DNA from: JOPF136 sp963773835
Lineage (GTDB): Bacteria; Acidobacteriota; Terriglobia; Acidiferrales; UBA7541
Reading direction: 5' to 3'
NCBI GenBank assembly: GCA_963773835.1
Contig: CAVZCQ010000001.1
Coordinates: 992,001 to 1,056,000, forward strand
Length of the DNA stretch: 64,000 nt
Part shown: positions 60,201-64,000 of the stretch, in pieces
Layout of the letters: each line of letters begins with the position of its first letter
Numbering within the stretch: position 1 is the stretch's first letter
Program-made: the position numbers and the translations under genes
The notes under the pieces: model-generated
Told to the model about the DNA's origin: nothing
The model's database searches: none
What the model saw: the letters and a program-made list of their open reading frames with translations, nothing else

Positions 60201-61961
60201 ATGGGCGCACACGCTGCCGCGGGACATACGCATGCTCCGCCGCAGGGGTTTCTGTGGAAATACATCTTCAGCAAAGACCACAAAGTCATCGGCATCCAGT
60301 ATTACCTGCTGGCGGTGGTGGCTGTGTTCACCGGGATGGCGCTGTCGGTGCTGATGCGGATCCACCTGGTGTGGCCGATGTTGAAGATTCCAGGCTGGGA
60401 AGGGGACTTCACTCCGGAACGGTACCTGGCGCTGATGACCATGCACGGCACGATCATGGTGTTCATGGTGCTGACCACGGCGCCGCAGTCGGGTTTCGGG
60501 AATTACTTCCTGCCCATCCAGATCGGCGCGGCGGACATGGCGTTTCCGACGCTGAACATGATGTCGTTCTGGACGACGTTCATTTCGTTCGCGTGCCTGA
60601 TCGCGGCGTTCTTTGTGGAGGGGGGAGCGCCGATCAGCGGGTGGACTGCGTACTCGCCGCTCTCGACGCTGGGATCGATTGCGGGGCCCGGCGAGGGGCT
60701 GGGGCAGACGATGTGGGTGATCTCGATCGCGTTTTTCTGCGCGGCGTCGCTGATGGGGGCCATCAATTTTATAACCACGGTAATCGACCTGCGCGCGCCG
60801 GGGCTGAGCATGATGCGGCTGCCGCTGACGGTGTGGGCGTGGTTCATCACCGCGATCCTGAGCCTGCTGGCGTTCGGGGTGCTGCTGGCGGCCGGAATCC
60901 TGATGCTGCTGGACCGTACGGCTGGGACGAGCTTCTTCATTCCCGGCGGGCTGGTGGTGAGCGGGATTCCGCAGACGGGGCACTCGGGCGGGTCGCCGCT
61001 GTTGTGGCAGCACCTATTCTGGTTCTTCGGCCATCCGGAGGTGTACATCGCGATCGTTCCGGGGATGGGAGTGGCGTCGCACACACTGTCGGTGTTCGCG
61101 CGGAAGCCGGTGTTCGGTTACAGGGCGATGGTGTACGCGATGTCGGCGATCGGGATACTGGGGTTCATGGTGTGGGGCCACCACATGTTTGTCAGCGGGA
61201 TGAGCCCGTACACGGCGTTCGCGTTTTCGCTGATGACAATGGCGATCGGAGTGCCGTCGGCCATCAAAACGTTCAACTGGCTGGGGACGTTGTGGGGCGG
61301 GCAGATCCGGTTCACATCGGCGATGCTGTACGCCATCGGGTTCGTGACCCTGTTCGTATCCGGCGGGCTTTCAGGGTTGTTCCTGGCGCAGCCGTCCGTG
61401 GACCTCTACCTGCACAATACGTACTTCGTGCCGGCGCATTTCCACCTGGTGATGGGGGTGGCCGCGATTTTCGGGATGTTCGCGGCGACGTACCTGTGGT
61501 TCCCGAAGGTAACGGGAAGAAAGCTGAACGAGACGCTGGGCAAACTCCATTTCTGGATCACGCTGCCCGGCACTTACCTCATCTTCATGCCGATGCACTA
61601 CCTGGGCCTGGCCGGGGCGCCGCGGCGGTATGCGGACGCTACGGCGGTGCAGTACCTGCCGCCCCTGCAGCCGGTCCAGCATTTCATCTCCATCGCCGCG
61701 TTCATCACCATAGCCGCGCAGATTCTATTTCTCGTGAATCTGGTCTGGAGCCTGAAATTCGGGGAGAAAGCAGCGACGAATCCTTGGGAGGCGACGACGC
61801 TGGAATGGACGATCCCTTCGCCGCCGCCGCACGACAATTTCGCGGGGCACGAGCCTTCCGTTTATCGCGGGCCTTATGAGTACGGCGCGCCCGGATATAA
61901 AGAGGATTACCTGCCGCAGAACATTGAGCCCGGAAAGCTGGTGACCGAGGCGGGAGACTAG
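60201..61961 (+). CDS. coxA: cytochrome c oxidase subunit I
   Basis: 586 residues, about twelve membrane helices. Haem and CuB ligands are in HGTIMVFM, WFFGHPEVYIAIVPGMG (with the Glu of the D channel), HHMFVSGM and HNTYFVPAHFHLVMG. GNYFLPIQIGAADMAFPTLN is the D-channel entrance. This is an A-type haem-copper oxidase pumping protons. ATG at 60201 follows GGGAGGG. Confidence 0.95.
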   Translation: MGAHAAAGHTHAPPQGFLWKYIFSKDHKVIGIQYYLLAVVAVFTGMALSVLMRIHLVWPMLKIPGWEGDFTPERYLALMTMHGTIMVFMVLTTAPQSGFGNYFLPIQIGAADMAFPTLNMMSFWTTFISFACLIAAFFVEGGAPISGWTAYSPLSTLGSIAGPGEGLGQTMWVISIAFFCAASLMGAINFITTVIDLRAPGLSMMRLPLTVWAWFITAILSLLAFGVLLAAGILMLLDRTAGTSFFIPGGLVVSGIPQTGHSGGSPLLWQHLFWFFGHPEVYIAIVPGMGVASHTLSVFARKPVFGYRAMVYAMSAIGILGFMVWGHHMFVSGMSPYTAFAFSLMTMAIGVPSAIKTFNWLGTLWGGQIRFTSAMLYAIGFVTLFVSGGLSGLFLAQPSVDLYLHNTYFVPAHFHLVMGVAAIFGMFAATYLWFPKVTGRKLNETLGKLHFWITLPGTYLIFMPMHYLGLAGAPRRYADATAVQYLPPLQPVQHFISIAAFITIAAQILFLVNLVWSLKFGEKAATNPWEATTLEWTIPSPPPHDNFAGHEPSVYRGPYEYGAPGYKEDYLPQNIEPGKLVTEAGD

Positions 61962-61977
61962 CAGGCCGCGAGGAACC

Positions 61978-62673
61978 ATGCCCGGCGCCCCCATTGTCGA
62001 CGAACTGGAGATCTCCTCGAGCGGAGGCGCGGGCGGTACATCCTCCCCGGGGCCGCCAGAAGGGCGGGGCGGCGGCGGAGGCAGCGGACGAGGAGGAGGC
62101 GACGGCGATGCGCAGCCGGCGCCGAGACCGCGGGGAGCCGCGCGGCGTGTCTATTTCACCGGCATTTGGGTGGCGCTGGCGGGAATCCTGATGTTTTTCA
62201 TGGCCCTGGTGAGCGCCTATATCGTGCGGAAGAGTTCGGCGGACTGGCGGGCGGTGGCGCTGCCGCGAATTGTGTGGCTGAACACAGCAGTGCTGCTGGT
62301 GAGCAGCCTGGCGCTGGAAGGGTCGCATCGGGCCTGGGAGCGCGAGGATGCGAAGGCTTTCCGGCAATGGTGGGCAGTGGCCACGGCCCTGGGCATGCTC
62401 TTTCTGGCCGGGCAGTGGATGGCGTGGAGGGAGTTGGCGGCCGCGGGAGTGTATCTGGCCACGAATCCGAGCAGCAGTTTTTTCTACCTGCTGACGGCGG
62501 CGCACGGCCTGCACCTGGCTGGAGGTTTGACGGCGCTCGTCTACGTGCTGGCGCGGGGATGGATGCGGCTGCGTGCGACGGGTGGGGTGGCAGCGGAAAT
62601 CGCGGGAATTTACTGGCATTTCATGGACGGGCTGTGGGTGTTCCTGCTGCTCGTCCTCACACTGGGACGGTGA
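61978..62673 (+). CDS. cytochrome c oxidase subunit III (first of two)
   Basis: 231 residues, five membrane helices after a Gly-rich hydrophilic N-terminus (about residues 15-55). The strings SSFFYLLTAAHGLHLAGGL and GIYWHFMDGLWVFLLLVL are typical of the subunit III C-terminal half. It sits 17 bases after coxA. The next gene is a second subunit III homologue. Confidence 0.87.
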   Translation: MPGAPIVDELEISSSGGAGGTSSPGPPEGRGGGGGSGRGGGDGDAQPAPRPRGAARRVYFTGIWVALAGILMFFMALVSAYIVRKSSADWRAVALPRIVWLNTAVLLVSSLALEGSHRAWEREDAKAFRQWWAVATALGMLFLAGQWMAWRELAAAGVYLATNPSSSFFYLLTAAHGLHLAGGLTALVYVLARGWMRLRATGGVAAEIAGIYWHFMDGLWVFLLLVLTLGR

Positions 62674-62676
62674 CGA

Positions 62677-63306
62677 ATGACGGAAACGCACAGCGAAGTT
62701 GTGGCCGGGCCGTGGAGCGGGGGCGGTTCGCCGTACGCGATCGGGCACAAAAAGCTGGGGATGTGGCTGTTCATCATGTCGGACGTGATGACGTTCACGG
62801 CGCTGCTGATGGCCTACAGCTATTCGCGGCTGGCGAATCCGGACTGGCCCCGGCACGTGTTTCTGATCTGGCCGGCCATCGCCTTTTCGACCACGATGAC
62901 GGTGGTGCTGCTGGCGAGCAGCCTGACCATGGTGATGGCGGTGGCCGCGGCGCATCGCGGGGCGCGCGGCGTGGCGGTGAAATGGCTGCTGGCCACGATG
63001 GCCGGCGGGCTGATCTTCTGCGGGCTGCACATCACGGAATGGTTCCATCTGATTGAAGAGGGCGTGCGGCTGTTTTCGAACCCCTGGGGCTCGCCGTTGT
63101 TCGGAGCGACGTTCTTTGGGATCACCGGGCTGCACATGACGCACGTGATGTGCGGCGTCATTTATCTGGGCGTGATCGCGTTCGGCTACGGCACCTCGCG
63201 GTTCAGCGATGAAGACGTGGAAGTGAGCGGGTTGTACTGGCACTTCGTCGACTTGGTGTGGATGTTTGTGTTTCCGATGGTCTATTTGATGAGCGTGAAG
63301 TACTGA
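62677..63306 (+). CDS. cytochrome c oxidase subunit III (second of two)
   Basis: 209 residues, five membrane helices. Subunit III strings are GMWLFIMSDVMTF, TGLHMTHVMCGVIYLG and GLYWHFVDLVWMFVFPMVYL. Only 3 bases separate it from the first subunit III gene. Both end in the same kind of WHF-D-W motif, so one is a divergent duplicate or the complex carries two related subunits. Confidence 0.87.
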   Translation: MTETHSEVVAGPWSGGGSPYAIGHKKLGMWLFIMSDVMTFTALLMAYSYSRLANPDWPRHVFLIWPAIAFSTTMTVVLLASSLTMVMAVAAAHRGARGVAVKWLLATMAGGLIFCGLHITEWFHLIEEGVRLFSNPWGSPLFGATFFGITGLHMTHVMCGVIYLGVIAFGYGTSRFSDEDVEVSGLYWHFVDLVWMFVFPMVYLMSVKY

Positions 63307-63316
63307 GGAGAGGAGA

Positions 63317-63643
63317 ATGGGCGCACACGCAGCAGAGGTGCACGCAGCGTCGCACGAAGGATCGACCCGGCTGTTCCTGGCCGTGTGGATCGGCCTGGTG
63401 GTGATCACCCTGGGCGAGGTGTACATCGCCTACTTGGAGTTTCCGGCGGTCACCATGCTGCTGATGCTGATCGGGCTCTCGGTGCTGAAAGCAGGCCTGA
63501 TCGTGGCCTATTTTATGCACCTGCGATTTGAGAAGCTGGGGCTGTTCCTGACGCTGGTCCCGGCGACGATTTTCTGCGTCGGAATGATGACAGTGATTTT
63601 TCCCGACAGCCTGAGATTGCTGCATGTGAGGCTGCTGCACTGA
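63317..63643 (+). CDS. coxD: cytochrome c oxidase subunit IV family protein
   Basis: 108 residues, three membrane helices (from about 22, 46 and 76). AGLIVAYFMHLRFEK is the bacterial subunit IV (CyoD-like) signature. It begins 10 bases after the second subunit III gene with a GAGGAG site. It stabilises the oxidase core. Confidence 0.88.
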   Translation: MGAHAAEVHAASHEGSTRLFLAVWIGLVVITLGEVYIAYLEFPAVTMLLMLIGLSVLKAGLIVAYFMHLRFEKLGLFLTLVPATIFCVGMMTVIFPDSLRLLHVRLLH

Positions 63644-63650
63644 GGAAGCG

Positions 63651-63968
63651 ATGAGAAAGTGGCTGGGAAAGATGGGAGCAGTCGCCGCGGCAGTGCTCGC
63701 CGCAGCGCCGCGCGTCGTGGCGCAGGGCTGCGCCATGTGCTATGCGGACGCGTCTGCCCAGAGCCCGCGCGCCAAACATATGCTGGATTTGGCCATCCTG
63801 ACGCTGCTCGTCCCCAGTGTGCTGTTGTTCGGGGGCGTGCTGGTGGCGGCGTTCCGCCGGCGCGCGCGGGACCGGGCGTACGAAGAAGGCGAGAGCGTCG
63901 TTGTGCGCCCGCCGAGGCCGGCCTCGCCCCGCGCCGGCAATCTCCCTGCCACGGACGCGCTTCTCTAG
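63651..63968 (+). CDS. small membrane protein with CxxC motif at the end of the cox operon
   Basis: 105 residues. A signal-like helix (residues 5-24) ends in VVAQGCAMCYADA, a CxxC that would face the periplasm. A second membrane helix lies at about 45-67, and the tail is Pro/Arg-rich. Position 7 bases after coxD suggests a role in copper or haem handling or cytochrome docking, but no family function is known to me. The operon may continue past the window. Confidence 0.7.
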   Translation: MRKWLGKMGAVAAAVLAAAPRVVAQGCAMCYADASAQSPRAKHMLDLAILTLLVPSVLLFGGVLVAAFRRRARDRAYEEGESVVVRPPRPASPRAGNLPATDALL

Positions 63969-64000
63969 CGCGCTGCTCGCTGCGACCCATCCTCCGCGTC

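Noticed and set aside
61705..63426. Long minus-strand frame opposite the cox genes
   Set aside because: Antisense shadow, Arg/His/Gln-rich low complexity; the plus strand holds the well-conserved oxidase subunits.

Overview
The window is GC-rich, gene-dense bacterial chromosome. Acidobacteriota is the most likely source. The reasons are two adjacent cytochrome oxidase subunit III-type genes, a remnant of an ADOP-type ABC permease, DcaP-like porins, a paired DUF4178 locus and many short intergenic hairpin repeats. This assignment rests on gene content and style, not on a marker gene. I saw no rRNA, tRNA or CRISPR array.

Layout. 0-1.5 kb is a decayed accessory edge: a frameshifted IS1-type transposase remnant, a ribbon-helix-helix-like small gene with a strong promoter, and a membrane protein gene broken by an in-frame TAA. 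1.7-6.8 kb holds two exported TldD/PmbA-family proteins (only the first keeps the zinc motif), a DUF1223 protein and a phosphodiesterase. 6.9-15.2 kb and 23.8-28.3 kb are two phosphate blocks: phoB-phoR, two large porins and a divergent PstS paralogue, then pstSCAB-phoU. 11-bp direct repeats resembling Pho boxes lie before phoB, one porin and pstS. Between the blocks sits an RraA-like / HlyD / RND / TolC efflux operon. 28.3-31.8 kb has vapBC and aconitase.

31.9-34.8 kb is the most interesting locus. A B12-binding-like radical SAM gene appears to stop at TGA, but the TGA lies in a Cys-TGA-Ala-Glu-Pro context, a hairpin follows it, and the frame stays open for 25 more codons. This fits selenocysteine insertion (a CUAEP tail). 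An ATP-grasp ligase gene follows. 34.9-37.7 kb has yggX, a Tat-exported metallo-beta-lactamase-fold protein and a metallophosphoesterase. 38.5-42.1 kb is a tightly overlapping purine-salvage operon (nupC, pnp and an exported mtaD-like deaminase). 42.2-46.2 kb has a rodZ-like gene, a gene that may start with ATT, a GAF-GGDEF cyclase and a RibD/DHFR-fold reductase.

46.4-53.2 kb is a minus-strand operon: SPFH protein with zinc ribbon, SpeD, two DUF4178 proteins, a small exported protein, DUF350, a membrane SpeE-like aminopropyltransferase and a Tat-type flavin oxidoreductase. It looks like a polyamine-linked envelope system. 53.3-54.5 kb is a small accessory patch (ADOP permease remnant, inverted repeat, mqsRA). 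54.6-59.0 kb has a membrane GT-C-like/TPR protein, an acetyltransferase, an exported protein and a CPBP protease. 59.3-64 kb is an aa3-type cytochrome c oxidase operon running toward the end of the window.

At four genes (phoR, phoU, the ATP-grasp gene and the diguanylate cyclase) the TAG stop codon is the first triplet of a short intergenic hairpin repeat. This suggests that repeat insertion has set the 3' ends of genes here.
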